NCBI RefSeq assembly: GCF_902833055.1
Contig: NZ_CADFEJ010000003.1
Coordinates: 62,001-126,000 of the forward strand
Reading direction: 5' to 3'
Length of the DNA stretch: 64,000 nt
From: Burkholderia territorii
Lineage (GTDB): Bacteria > Pseudomonadota > Gammaproteobacteria > Burkholderiales > Burkholderiaceae
Shown here: positions 26,994 to 35,957 of the stretch, one piece after another
Numbering within the stretch: the first letter of the stretch is position 1
Layout of the letters: each line of letters begins with the position of its first letter
Position numbers and translations under genes: made by a program
The notes under the pieces: generated by a model
Databases searched by the model: none
What the model was told of the DNA's origin: nothing
Seen by the model: the letters and a program-made list of their open reading frames with translations, nothing else

Positions 26994-29393
26994 ATGGAAA
27001 ACATTTCGAAGCTCCAGAGTCAGCGCAGCTCGTTTCATGTGTGGCCATGGAGTCCGGCGCTCGGCATCCTGCCGATCGTCGTCGTGATCGTCGCGCTGGC
27101 CGGGTTCGTCGCCGTCAGCCTGATCGTGATCATGTCGTTGCGCGTGTACGTCGGCGGCGAGAGCAGTTGGTCGAAGGCGCAGAAGGACGAGATCATCCTG
27201 CTGAGCCGCTACGGGCAGACCGGCGACGCAAAGCTGTTCGACGATTACCTGGCAGTCGATCGAACCCTCGCATTTCTCGGCGTCGCGCGCCGCGCGATGA
27301 CCAGCCTGCCGCCGGACCACGGCGTGGCGCGCCGGGCGTTGATCGCGGCGGGCATCAATCCCGTCGACGCGGCGGCAGTGGTGTGGTTCTATCCGATCCT
27401 GAGCAGCTTCGCGCGCCTGAACGCCGCGTTGCAATACTGGGAGGACGCGGATCGGCAGCTGGTCGACCTGCGCGAGATCGCCGATGCGCTGCGCGAGTCC
27501 GTGCATGCGGACGACGTCCGGCGCACGAGCCGCCTGAACCGCGCGATCTGGGATCTCAATTCGCACATCGAACCGTTGCCGAAGCGCTTTTCCGCCGAGC
27601 TGAGCGCCGAATTTCGCTCGGCCGTCATCCAGCTGTTCCTGTCATACATCGTCGCGTCGCTGCTGATCATCCTGTTGTCCGTGCGATGGGCGAGCCGCGC
27701 GCAACGCCAGCAGGTGTCGATGCAGACCGAACTCGACCGGAGCCAGGCGTTCGCGGAAGCCGCGCTGCGCTCGGTCGCCGATGCGATCGTCACGATCGGC
27801 CTCACGCGCAGCATCGAGACCGTCAATCCGGCTGCCGAGCAGCTGCTCGGCGCGTCGGCGCAGCTGTGCGTCGGCAAGCCGATCAACGACGTGCTGGACC
27901 TGATCGACACGTCGACCGGCATGTCGATCAAGCTGCTCGCGTCGCTCAGCAACAGCGGCGATCACACGTTTACCCGCGATCTCGACCTGATCCGCGTGTG
28001 CGGCTCCGCGGTGCCGGTGCGCGCGTCGCTGTCGAAGATGGACAACACCGCGGGCCGCTGCGTCGGCTACGTGCTGATCCTGCGCGACATGACACGCGAA
28101 CACCAGTTGATCGAGAAGCTGACATGGCAGGCATCGCACGATGCGCTGACCGGCCTCATCAACCGCACGGCGTTCGAGCGGCGCCTGGGCGACGGGCTGG
28201 CGCAACGCGGCGACGGGATGTTGCTGGTACTCGACCTGGACGGCTTCAAGGAAGTCAACGACGTGTGCGGGCACGCGGCCGGCGATGCGCTGCTGCGCGA
28301 AGCGACGGCGGTGTTCGCGCGCTGTCTCGACGACGGTGACGTGATCGGCCGCCTGGGCGGCGACGAATTCGGCATCCTGCTGCCGGGCGGCCGCGATGGC
28401 GCGCGGGACGGCGGCAAGGCGGAGCGCATCCGCGCGAGTCTCGAGGACTTCACGTTTCTGTGGGAGGGCGAGCCGTTCAAGATCAGCGTGAGCATCGGCG
28501 TGCTCGATCTCGCCTGCCGGCCCGAGAGCGTCGAGAAGGCGATGCAGATGGCCGACATCGCGTGCTACGTCGCGAAGGATCGCGGCCGCAATCGCGTGCA
28601 CGTCGCGGATTCGCGCGACATGAACTCGGGCCGTCAGGCGTATCACATGCAGTGGAGCCGGCGCGTGAAGACCGCGCTGGAAACGAATTCCTTCCAGTTG
28701 TATGCGCAACGTATCGTGCCGATCCAGCCGGCGCTCGGCGCGCAGGAGCGCGCGGAGATCCTGCTGCGCATCCCGGATGCCGACGGCAAGCTGATCTCGC
28801 CGGTGTTCCTGCCGGCTGCCGAGCGCTACGGCCACATGACGATGATCGACCGCTGGGTCGTGCGCACCGTGATCCGGCGTCTCGCGCGGCTCGAACAGCG
28901 CCAGTACGTCGAATACAACGTGAACCTGTCGGCGATGTCAATCACCGACGAGCGCTTCGTGGAGTTCGTGATCGCCGAGCTGTCGGCGTCGGGGCTCGAC
29001 CCGTCGCTGCTGTGTTTCGAAATCACGGAGACGAGCGCGGTGCGCAACCTCGAGGTCGCGTCGCGTTTCATGTGCGAGCTGCGCGATCTCGGCTGCCGCT
29101 TCGCACTAGACGACTTCGGCGCCGGCATGTCGTCGTTTTCGTATCTGCGCCAGTTGCCGATCGACTACCTGAAGATCGACGGCGGCCTCGTGGCGACCAT
29201 GACGTCCGACAGCATCAAGCGCGGCATCGCGTCCGCGATCAACGACATCGCGCACGTGATGCAGTACCGCACCGTCGCCGAGCACGTCGAGGACACGGCG
29301 ACGGCCGAGATGCTGCGTGCGCTCGGCGTCGACTATTGCCAGGGCTATTACTTCAGCCGCCCCGCGCCCTGGCGGGAAGGGGGATTCCATTGA
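26994..29393 (+). CDS. Membrane PAS-GGDEF-EAL cyclic-di-GMP enzyme
   Basis: This 799-aa protein has two transmembrane helices (about 24-48 and 205-228) flanking a periplasmic sensor of roughly 155 residues, a PAS domain (about 250-370), a GGDEF domain with an intact GGDEF and no RxxD inhibitory site before it, and an EAL domain. The EAL signature reads EIL (in RAEILLRI). The other metal and substrate residues are retained: NLSA, FEITET, LDDFGAGMSS, YLKIDG and the Glu of AEHVED. Both synthesis and breakdown of c-di-GMP remain possible. The start at 26994 is chosen because an upstream in-frame extension to 26841 has no ribosome-binding site and reads as low-complexity leader. Cellulose synthesis, encoded at 45.9-60.6 kb, is a natural downstream target. 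Confidence 0.9.
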   Translation: MENISKLQSQRSSFHVWPWSPALGILPIVVVIVALAGFVAVSLIVIMSLRVYVGGESSWSKAQKDEIILLSRYGQTGDAKLFDDYLAVDRTLAFLGVARRAMTSLPPDHGVARRALIAAGINPVDAAAVVWFYPILSSFARLNAALQYWEDADRQLVDLREIADALRESVHADDVRRTSRLNRAIWDLNSHIEPLPKRFSAELSAEFRSAVIQLFLSYIVASLLIILLSVRWASRAQRQQVSMQTELDRSQAFAEAALRSVADAIVTIGLTRSIETVNPAAEQLLGASAQLCVGKPINDVLDLIDTSTGMSIKLLASLSNSGDHTFTRDLDLIRVCGSAVPVRASLSKMDNTAGRCVGYVLILRDMTREHQLIEKLTWQASHDALTGLINRTAFERRLGDGLAQRGDGMLLVLDLDGFKEVNDVCGHAAGDALLREATAVFARCLDDGDVIGRLGGDEFGILLPGGRDGARDGGKAERIRASLEDFTFLWEGEPFKISVSIGVLDLACRPESVEKAMQMADIACYVAKDRGRNRVHVADSRDMNSGRQAYHMQWSRRVKTALETNSFQLYAQRIVPIQPALGAQERAEILLRIPDADGKLISPVFLPAAERYGHMTMIDRWVVRTVIRRLARLEQRQYVEYNVNLSAMSITDERFVEFVIAELSASGLDPSLLCFEITETSAVRNLEVASRFMCELRDLGCRFALDDFGAGMSSFSYLRQLPIDYLKIDGGLVATMTSDSIKRGIASAINDIAHVMQYRTVAEHVEDTATAEMLRALGVDYCQGYYFSRPAPWREGGFH

Positions 29394-29412
29394 ACAAGCG
29401 AGGTACGAACGC

Positions 29413-30150
29413 ATGAGTGCTCCATTTGAACTGACCGGCGACCTGATGGACCTGGCGAGCTATCCGGCCTGGCTGCGCGACGTGGTCGGCGCGACCGACG
29501 AACTGAAGGCGCGCGTCCGGTCGCATCCGGTGTTCGCGGCGATGAGCGGCGGGACGCTGCGTGCGTCGCAACTGCGCGCCTTCTTCGTGACCGGCTGGGC
29601 GGTGGTCAGCCAGTTTCCGGAATACATGGCGATGAACCTGGTGAAGACCGCCGCCTATCGGTCGCGCGGCGAGGAAAAGGCGCGGCGCTATCTGATCCGC
29701 AATATCCGCGTCGAGCAGAATCACGTCGATCACTGGGCCAACTGGGCCGCGGAATCGGGCGTGACGATCGACATGCTGCTGCGCGGCGACGCGCCGCTCG
29801 CCGGATTCGCGCTGAGCCACTGGTGCTGGAAGAGCGCCAGCGCCGACGCGCTCGCGCCGAGCATCGCCGCGACCAACTACGCGATCGAAGGCGTGACCGG
29901 CGAGTGGAGTGCGCTGCTTTGCGCATCGCCGTACGAACAGCAGTTCGATCCGGCCGTGCGGCATCGCGCGATGCGCTGGCTCAAGCTGCATGCCGATTAC
30001 GACGACCGGCATCCCTGGGAGGCACTGGACATCGTCGCGACGCTGCTCGGCCGGTCGCCGGCGCCCAGCGACGTGAGGGAGGTCGAGGCGTCGATTCGCA
30101 AGAGCCTGAGCTATTTTCTGACGAGTCTCGATTGCTGCATGCATGTGTAG
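29413..30150 (+). CDS. TenA/PqqC-type haem-oxygenase-fold protein
   Basis: This 245-aa all-alpha protein of the TenA/PqqC superfamily has conserved segments including FFVTGWAVVSQFPEYM, RNIRVEQNHVDHWANWA and TNYAIEGVTGEWS. The acidic and His positions (E and H in VEQNHVDHW, E in YAIEG) would fit a di-iron or cofactor-binding haem-oxygenase-like oxidase, a group that includes several recently found fatty-acid and amino-acid tailoring enzymes. It starts 19 bases after the GGDEF-EAL gene, so it is probably co-transcribed. The exact reaction cannot be named. Confidence 0.78.
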   Translation: MSAPFELTGDLMDLASYPAWLRDVVGATDELKARVRSHPVFAAMSGGTLRASQLRAFFVTGWAVVSQFPEYMAMNLVKTAAYRSRGEEKARRYLIRNIRVEQNHVDHWANWAAESGVTIDMLLRGDAPLAGFALSHWCWKSASADALAPSIAATNYAIEGVTGEWSALLCASPYEQQFDPAVRHRAMRWLKLHADYDDRHPWEALDIVATLLGRSPAPSDVREVEASIRKSLSYFLTSLDCCMHV

Positions 30151-30267
30151 TCGCCGGTGCCGCACGCTCGCGGGTTCGTGCAGGCCGTGCCGGGCCGTTG
30201 CGGCCGGACCGCGAGGCGACGTGACGTCGCGATGCACTGTTCGAGCCGTCGTGCCGGGCGATTTCTT

Positions 30268-31017
30268 ATGACCACCCGAGTTCTCGTCGTAGAGCCCGAT
30301 CCGCGCGTGCGCGACATGATGCGCGCGCTGCTGCGCGGCTGCCAGATCGATTCGTCCGCGCTCGACGACGTGTCGCTGCTGCTCGCGCACGTGACCGAGG
30401 CACCGCCCACGCTGATCGTGTTGCGGGTCGAACGGCCGGCCACGGCGTTCCACATGGCGCTCGGTGCGCTGCGGCGTGCCGGCCACGACATGCCGGTGAT
30501 CGTGATCAGCCGCGACGCGCAAGTGGTCGACAAGGTCGTCGCGCTCGAGCTCGGTGCGGACGACTACGTCGTGGAGCCGTTCGAGCCGATGGAACTGGTC
30601 GCGCGCGTGCGCAGCGCGATGCGCCGGTATGCGGCGAACCGCGCGGAGCCGGTGCGCGCGGGCGGGAAACCCGAATCCTACGCATTCGGCGACATCGAGG
30701 TGAATTTCGTCAGTCGGCGCGCGACCCGCGCCGGATACGACCTCGGGTTGCGTGCGAGCGAATTCGCGCTGCTCGAGCTGTTCATCTCGCAGCCGATGCG
30801 CGTGCTGTCGCGCGCGGAGATTCTCGCGCTGCTGGGATTGAACGTGGCCGGACGCTCCGAGCGTGGGCTCGACGTGCTGATTTTCCGGCTACGCAACCTG
30901 ATCGAGCGGGCCGTCGGCGATTATCGCTATATCCGCACCGTGCGCGGGAAGGGCTACATTTTCGTGCCGCTCGGCACGCTGGCCGACGACGACGCGGACT
31001 TGCCGCCGCACGCGTGA
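30268..31017 (+). CDS. Atypical OmpR-type response regulator without phospho-Asp
   Basis: This 249-aa protein has an N-terminal receiver fold (1-122) and a C-terminal winged helix (about 140-235) with the OmpR-family ending YRYIRTVRGKGYIFVP. The receiver lacks the canonical chemistry. The phospho-acceptor Asp is R53 (in IVLRVERP), and the conserved Lys is E103 (in VVEPFEP), although the acidic pair near the start survives as E9/D11. Two-component phosphorylation is therefore unlikely; it may act constitutively or by protein contacts. No kinase gene is adjacent. It follows the GGDEF-EAL and haem-oxygenase-fold genes in the same orientation. Confidence 0.88.
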   Translation: MTTRVLVVEPDPRVRDMMRALLRGCQIDSSALDDVSLLLAHVTEAPPTLIVLRVERPATAFHMALGALRRAGHDMPVIVISRDAQVVDKVVALELGADDYVVEPFEPMELVARVRSAMRRYAANRAEPVRAGGKPESYAFGDIEVNFVSRRATRAGYDLGLRASEFALLELFISQPMRVLSRAEILALLGLNVAGRSERGLDVLIFRLRNLIERAVGDYRYIRTVRGKGYIFVPLGTLADDDADLPPHA

Positions 31018-31029
31018 GCCGGGCCGGGC

Positions 31030-31066
31030 CCGGGCACGCCGCGCATCGCGCGCGTCGCGTGCCCGG
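31030..31066 (+). terminator. Strong hairpin after the atypical regulator
   Basis: CCGGGCACGC (31030-31039) and GCGTGCCCGG (31057-31066) form a perfect 10-bp stem around a 17-base GC-rich loop, starting 13 bases after the stop codon. There is no T-tract. It is a likely 3' end of the signalling transcript. Confidence 0.45.
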
Positions 31067-31277
31067 ACCCGTATCGATGCGCGTTCCACCTTCGTATGCC
31101 GCCATCGCGCCCGGATTCCCGTCGGGGCGACCCGCCATTGTTGTTTTAGAACGACCGTGCTAAGTTTCCCGCCAGCATGCGCAGTCACGACTCAATCGGC
31201 CGGTTCCGGCGCCGCCGGCGGGCGCGTCCCGCTGCCGTATCGATGCGCGGCGCTGTCGCGCAAGGAGAATGGAGAGC

Positions 31278-32258
31278 ATGAAAGCCCTGTTGTGTACCGC
31301 ATTCGGCCCGATCGACCGCTTGCGTATCGAGGATGTCGCGATTCCCGAACCGGCCGCCGGCCAGGTGCGGATCCGCGTGAAGGCGGCGTCGCTCAATTTC
31401 CCCGATGCGCTGATCGTCCAGGGGCTGTATCAGGTGAAGCCGGCGCTGCCGTTTTCGCCGGGCGCGGAATTCGCCGGCGTGATCGACGCGGTCGGCGACA
31501 GCGTGAGCACCTGGCGGCCGGGCGACGCGGTGGTCGCATTCACCGGCCACGGCGGCTTCGCCGGCCAATGCGTGGCTGACGTCCACCAGATCGCGGCGCT
31601 GCCGCCGGGGATGTCGTTCGAGCAGGGCGCGGCGCTCGTGCTGGCCTACGGCACGTCGCTGCATGCGCTCCAGCAGCGCGCACGCCTGCAGCAGGGCGAG
31701 ACGCTGCTGGTGCTGGGCGCGGCCGGCGGTGTCGGGCTCGCCGCGATCGAGATTGCGAAGGCGCTGGGCGCGCGCGTGATCGCGGCCGCGTCCAGCGCGG
31801 AGAAACTCGCGCTATGCCGCGAAGCCGGCGCCGACGACACGATCGACTACGCGACCGAGGATCTGCGGCGCCGCGTCGACGAACTGACGGGCGGACGCGG
31901 CGCGGACGTCGTCTACGATCCGGTCGGCGGCGCGTACAGCGAGGCGGCGCTGCGCGCGACCGCGTGGCGCGGCCGGTTCCTCGTGATCGGTTTTGCAGCG
32001 GGCGAAATTCCGAAGATTGCGCTGAATCTTGCACTGCTCAAGGAGCGCGACATCCTGGGCGTATTCTGGGGCGACGCGGTGCGGCGCGACCCCGCGCAAC
32101 ATGCGGCGAACATGCACCAGCTCGCGCAATGGTTCGCGGCCGGCAAGGTGCGGCCCGCGATCACCGAGCGCGTGCCGCTCGCGGGCGCGGCCGACGCGAT
32201 CGCGCGCATGGCGAACCGGCAGGTGAAGGGCAAGGTCGTGATCCTGCCGGATGCATGA
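31278..32258 (+). CDS. NADPH:quinone oxidoreductase-like MDR protein
   Basis: This 326-aa medium-chain dehydrogenase/reductase of the zinc-free quinone-reductase group has a GroES-like N-terminal domain (1-120), then a Rossmann domain with the nucleotide motif GAAGGVG (near 150), and a usual C-terminal ending QVKGKVVILP. The catalytic-zinc Cys/His ligands of alcohol dehydrogenases are absent. It probably reduces quinones or enones in stress defence. The ATG at 31278 is preferred to one 9 bases upstream because GGAGAG sits directly before it. Confidence 0.9.
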   Translation: MKALLCTAFGPIDRLRIEDVAIPEPAAGQVRIRVKAASLNFPDALIVQGLYQVKPALPFSPGAEFAGVIDAVGDSVSTWRPGDAVVAFTGHGGFAGQCVADVHQIAALPPGMSFEQGAALVLAYGTSLHALQQRARLQQGETLLVLGAAGGVGLAAIEIAKALGARVIAAASSAEKLALCREAGADDTIDYATEDLRRRVDELTGGRGADVVYDPVGGAYSEAALRATAWRGRFLVIGFAAGEIPKIALNLALLKERDILGVFWGDAVRRDPAQHAANMHQLAQWFAAGKVRPAITERVPLAGAADAIARMANRQVKGKVVILPDA

Positions 32259-32346
32259 CGCGCGCCGTGCCGGACGATCCGAGGGCGGCCCGATCCGCCG
32301 CCTTCGGTCGAGCATCCTTTGTGTGACGTCCCCGGAGTCGTTGAGT

Positions 32347-32784
32347 ATGCAACCTTTATCGAATGTGCTGCCCGCCGTTGCGAAATCGCTCGCGACCTGG
32401 CACGCGATGCTCGCGCGCAAGGACTTCAGCGAGCTCGACACGATCGTCCATCCGGACGCCGTGTTCCGCTCGCCGATGGCGTTCAAGGCGTACGGGCCGG
32501 CCCCCGCGCTGCTGCTGGCGCTGCGCACGGTGCTGACGATCCTCGAGAACTTCGAATATCACCGCGCGTTCGCCGATGACGACGGCACGAGCGTCGTGCT
32601 GGAATTCAGTGCGACGGTCGGCGACAAGCGGCTGAAGGGGATCGACATGATCCGCTTCGACACCGACGGACGGATCGTCGAATTCGAGGTGATGATCCGC
32701 CCGTTCAATGCGTTGCAGGCGCTCGGCGCGGAAATGGGCGCGCGGCTCGGGCAGCAGTTGCCGGCGTTCAAGGTCGGCGGATAA
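32347..32784 (+). CDS. SnoaL/NTF2-like fold protein
   Basis: This 145-aa cone-shaped SnoaL/NTF2-type protein has the opening helix ATWHAMLARKDFSELDTIVHPD followed by the curved-sheet strands, including IDMIRFDTDGRIVEFEVMIRP. Members are isomerases, hydrolases or binding proteins; no catalytic set can be assigned here. It lies 88 bases after the quinone oxidoreductase gene and is probably in the same transcript. Confidence 0.75.
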   Translation: MQPLSNVLPAVAKSLATWHAMLARKDFSELDTIVHPDAVFRSPMAFKAYGPAPALLLALRTVLTILENFEYHRAFADDDGTSVVLEFSATVGDKRLKGIDMIRFDTDGRIVEFEVMIRPFNALQALGAEMGARLGQQLPAFKVGG

Positions 32785-32803
32785 GCGACGCCGATCGACG
32801 GCT

Positions 32804-32823
32804 GCGACGCTGTGAAGCGTCGC
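32804..32823 (+). terminator. Perfect 8-bp hairpin between convergent genes
   Basis: GCGACGCT, tetraloop GTGA, then AGCGTCGC form a stable stem 19 bases after the SnoaL-like stop, followed by a CT-rich stretch (GCCTCCTGCTTTC). It lies between convergent transcripts, the plus-strand SnoaL-like gene and the minus-strand kinase, and could serve both. Confidence 0.55.
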
Positions 32824-32880
32824 GCCTCCTGCTTTCATCCGACGCGCGCGGTCCGCTCGCGCGTTCGCGGCGAGCAGGCA

Positions 32881-34206
32881 TCAGCACGCCGACGACCCAT
32901 CGCCGCGGAACGCCGGCAACGCATGCGACGGCAGCGTCATCACGAAGCGTGCGCCGCCGAGCGGCGAATCCTCTAGCCGCACATCGCCGCCGTGTACGAG
33001 CGCGACGCGGCGCACGATCGCGAGCCCGAGGCCGAACCCGCCCGTCTGCCGATCGCGGCTCGAGTCGAGCCGCTGGAACGGTTCGAACACGCGCGCGCGT
33101 TCGGCGACCGGAATGCCGGGGCCGTCGTCGTCCACGCTGAGCACGAGCGCGCCGCACGCATCGTGCGTGGCGGACAGCAGGATCGTGCGCGACGCATAAC
33201 GCGCGGCGTTGCGGATCAGGTTCAGCAGCGCCCGCGCGACGAGCTTCGGATCGCAGACGTGGGTCGCGGGCGCGCCGGTCGTCGCGACGCCGAGCGTGAG
33301 GCCGCGATCCGCGACATCGTTCGCGACGTTGCCGGCGACGCTGTCGATCAGCGCGTCGACGACGACGTCCATTGGCGCGAGCTCGCTTGCCCCCTGTTCC
33401 AACCGCCCGATCGTCAGCAGTTCGGTAACGAGTTCGTCGAGTTCGCGCACGTCGCGCCGCAGTTCGTCGCGACGTGCGCGCATCCGCCCGTTGTCGTCGG
33501 AATCGGCGAGCAGCGCGAGGCCGAATTCGAGGCGGGCGAGCGGCGTCTTCAGCTCGTGCGAGATGCCGTGCATCATCTCGCGCTGCTGCTTGATCGACGC
33601 TTCGATCCGCTCGGCCATGTCGTTGAACTGCCGCGACAGCTCGTAGATGTTCGACCGCCCGGACACCTTCACGCGCGTCGACAGGTTGCCCGCGCCGAAC
33701 GCGTGCGCGGCGGCCTGCAGCTTGCGCAGGTCGCGCCAGTGATACGAGATCCACAGCGCGACGGCGAACAGTGCCGCGAGCGCGGTCATCCCGTACGCGT
33801 AGATCTGGATGTCGAGATCGGCCGGCGCGATGGGGCGAGCATGCAGGACGGAGCCGTCCGCGAGCGGCATGTAGTAGTTCCTGCGGTCGTAACTGATCGC
33901 GATCCGGCCGGCGTCCAGATCGCGCAACGGCGCGCCGGTCAGTGCGGCACGGGCGTCGGCCATCGTCACGAAACCGAATCGCTCGTTGCCGTGCTGCGCG
34001 AGTTCCCGCAGCGCGAGGGAGCGTTTCCCGCCCGGATGACGTTCGAGGTAGTCGTTCAGCACGAATGCGTAAGTGGTCAGCGCGTTGCGCTGCGCCTGCG
34101 CCACCCGCTCGTAGAAGATCCTGTTGAACGACCATTGAATGAAGACGATCGCTGCGGCACAGCACAGGATCACGATGAGGTACAGCCTGATCAGAGAGCG
34201 CAGCAT
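32881..34206 (-). CDS. RstB-like sensor histidine kinase
   Basis: This 441-aa membrane kinase has two transmembrane helices (about 7-27 and 137-157) around a periplasmic sensor of about 110 residues, then HAMP (about 158-210), the dimerisation His in HGISHELKTPLARLEFG, and an ATPase domain with N-box NLIRNAARYA, G1 DDDGPGIP and G2 GFGLGLAI. The start ATG directly abuts the regulator stop codon, so the pair is co-translated. It sits on the other side of its regulator from an outer-membrane protein gene (MipA/OmpV family), its likely target. Confidence 0.93.
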   Translation of the reverse strand: MLRSLIRLYLIVILCCAAAIVFIQWSFNRIFYERVAQAQRNALTTYAFVLNDYLERHPGGKRSLALRELAQHGNERFGFVTMADARAALTGAPLRDLDAGRIAISYDRRNYYMPLADGSVLHARPIAPADLDIQIYAYGMTALAALFAVALWISYHWRDLRKLQAAAHAFGAGNLSTRVKVSGRSNIYELSRQFNDMAERIEASIKQQREMMHGISHELKTPLARLEFGLALLADSDDNGRMRARRDELRRDVRELDELVTELLTIGRLEQGASELAPMDVVVDALIDSVAGNVANDVADRGLTLGVATTGAPATHVCDPKLVARALLNLIRNAARYASRTILLSATHDACGALVLSVDDDGPGIPVAERARVFEPFQRLDSSRDRQTGGFGLGLAIVRRVALVHGGDVRLEDSPLGGARFVMTLPSHALPAFRGDGSSAC

Positions 34207-34935
34207 TCAGTCGTCCCACGCAGAAGGGCTGAACAGGTAGCCGCGGCCCCAGATCGTCTTGATCCGTTGCGGCTCCGACGAAGCGTCCTCGAAGCGTCGG
34301 CGCAGCTTCGAGATGCCCGAGTCGACCGAGCGGTCGATGCCGTCGAATTCGATTCCGCGCAACTGCTTCAGGATCGCGTCGCGACTGAGCACCGTGCCGG
34401 CCGAGCGGGCGAGGATCAGCAGCAGATTGAATTCGGTGGTCTTGAGGTCGACGAGTTCACCGCGCCACGTGACGGTGCGGTTCGGTGCCGAAATCGCCAG
34501 TTCGCCGAACACGAGTTCGTGCGCCGGCGTGTCGGCATGCGGCTCCGACGCGGCGGGCTGCGCGCGACGCAACAGTGCGCGGGCACGCGCGACAAGCACC
34601 CGCGGCTCGATCGGCTTGGTCACGTAGTCGTCGGCGCCGATTTCGAGGCCGGCAATCTGGTCGTAGACGTCGGCGCGCGCGGTCAGGATCAGCACGGGAA
34701 CGTTGGTGAACGCGCGCATGCGCCGGCAGACTTCCATCCCGTCGAGATGCGGCAGCATCAGGTCGAGTATCACGAGTGCAGGCCTGTGTTCGCGTATCGC
34801 GGCGACCGCGAGATCGCCGCGGCGCACGACCGTCACCTCGAACTCGTAGCCGTCGAGGTATTCGCGCACGAGACGTGCGAGACGGTCGTCATCCTCGATC
34901 AGCAGCACGCGATGTTTGAGCGGATTGTCGTTCAT
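34207..34935 (-). CDS. RstA-like OmpR-family response regulator
   Basis: This 242-aa regulator has an orthodox receiver: acidic pair in LLIEDDDRL, phospho-acceptor Asp in VILDLMLP and Lys in YVTKPIEP. A winged-helix domain ends in IKTIWGRGYLF. The start at 34935 has GAGGAG just upstream; a longer frame to 34968 lacks one. It is divergent from the MipA-type gene with 212 bases between, a layout that suggests direct control of that gene and of itself. Confidence 0.94.
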   Translation of the reverse strand: MNDNPLKHRVLLIEDDDRLARLVREYLDGYEFEVTVVRRGDLAVAAIREHRPALVILDLMLPHLDGMEVCRRMRAFTNVPVLILTARADVYDQIAGLEIGADDYVTKPIEPRVLVARARALLRRAQPAASEPHADTPAHELVFGELAISAPNRTVTWRGELVDLKTTEFNLLLILARSAGTVLSRDAILKQLRGIEFDGIDRSVDSGISKLRRRFEDASSEPQRIKTIWGRGYLFSPSAWDD

Positions 34936-35147
34936 GGGTCTCCTCGAAATGCGCGCGTCCTCCGTCATCCTGCAGGCGGCGCGGAGCGCGGCACGCGAAT
35001 TCTATCCGCCGTTCCGAAGGCGCGGGGACGCGCACGACAATCGGGAACATTCGAACACAATTGACCACACATTTGCCGCAGTTTCCGGACAGTCGTGCCG
35101 AGCGACCGAACCTAGACTTCGGGCTCCTTCACTCTTGTCCCGACATC

Positions 35148-35927
35148 GTGCGTCCATCCCTCCGCTCCTTGCGCTATTGCATGCCGCTTGCCGGCCTCAC
35201 GCTTGCCGCCCTGGCTCACGCCGAAAACCAGTACACGATATCGCTCGGTGGCGGCTTCGCACCGCGCTACCAGGGGAGCAACCAGTATCGCGCGGTCGTC
35301 GGGCCGTCGTTTTCGGCGATGTTCGGCAATGGCTTCTTCATCGATACCAACGCCGGCGCCGGCTACCGCCTGAACCTGCCCCACGGTGCATTCGTATCGG
35401 CTGCGTTGGGCTACGACGCGGGCCGCGCCGACGAAAATCGCTTCGGCCTGCCGGGCTCGGACCACTTGAAGGGCATGGGCCGGGTGCCGGGATCGGTGCT
35501 CGTCGGCTTGCGCGCCGGCGTGAAGCTGCTGGATGGCGGCGAACTGACGATCGCGGTCGACGCGCCTGTCACGCATGCGTCGCGCGGCTTGTCCGGCCAT
35601 GTCGATCTCGCGGTGCCGCTGTTCGAGGCGGGACGCCATTCGTTCGTCGCGACGGGTAGCGTGCACGCCGGCACGGGACGCTATATGCAGACGTTCTACG
35701 GCGTGACCGACGCGCAGTCGCTCGCGAGCGGGTTCAGGCCGTATTCGACGAGCGGCGGGGTCGACAGCGCGACGCTGTCGCTCGCGTGGAACTGGGATGT
35801 GTCGCGGCACTGGTCGGTGCGCGCGACCGGCGGCTTCACGCGGCTGCTCGGGCGATACGGCGACAGCCCGATCGTGCAGACACGCAGCAACTACGTCGGA
35901 ATGGCCGGCGCGACGTACAAGTTCTGA
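35148..35927 (+). CDS. MipA/OmpV-family outer-membrane protein
   Basis: This is a 259-aa beta-barrel. A GTG start at 35148 is chosen because it gives a proper signal peptide (RPSLRSLRYCMPLAGLTL, cleavage after ALAHA). A TTG at 35061 would add about 29 non-signal residues. The barrel shows the family features YTISLGGGFAPRYQGS near the N-terminus, a GxGYRLN strand and the C-terminal strand ending in YKF. Members interact with murein enzymes or with polymyxin-sensing systems. Placement opposite an RstAB-type pair points to envelope-stress control. Confidence 0.85.
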   Translation: MRPSLRSLRYCMPLAGLTLAALAHAENQYTISLGGGFAPRYQGSNQYRAVVGPSFSAMFGNGFFIDTNAGAGYRLNLPHGAFVSAALGYDAGRADENRFGLPGSDHLKGMGRVPGSVLVGLRAGVKLLDGGELTIAVDAPVTHASRGLSGHVDLAVPLFEAGRHSFVATGSVHAGTGRYMQTFYGVTDAQSLASGFRPYSTSGGVDSATLSLAWNWDVSRHWSVRATGGFTRLLGRYGDSPIVQTRSNYVGMAGATYKF

Positions 35928-35940
35928 ACGGGAAGGCGGC

Positions 35941-35957
35941 CCGCATCGCGCATGCGG
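35941..35957 (+). terminator. Small hairpin after the MipA-type gene
   Basis: CCGCAT, loop CGCGC, ATGCGG form a 6-bp stem 13 bases after the stop codon, without a T-tract. It is a weak terminator candidate. Confidence 0.28.

Noticed and set aside
34936..35147. A sigma-70 promoter (TTGACC at 35061) for the MipA-type gene
   Set aside because: No acceptable -10 element lies 16-18 bases downstream. TAGACT at 35113 is too far away.
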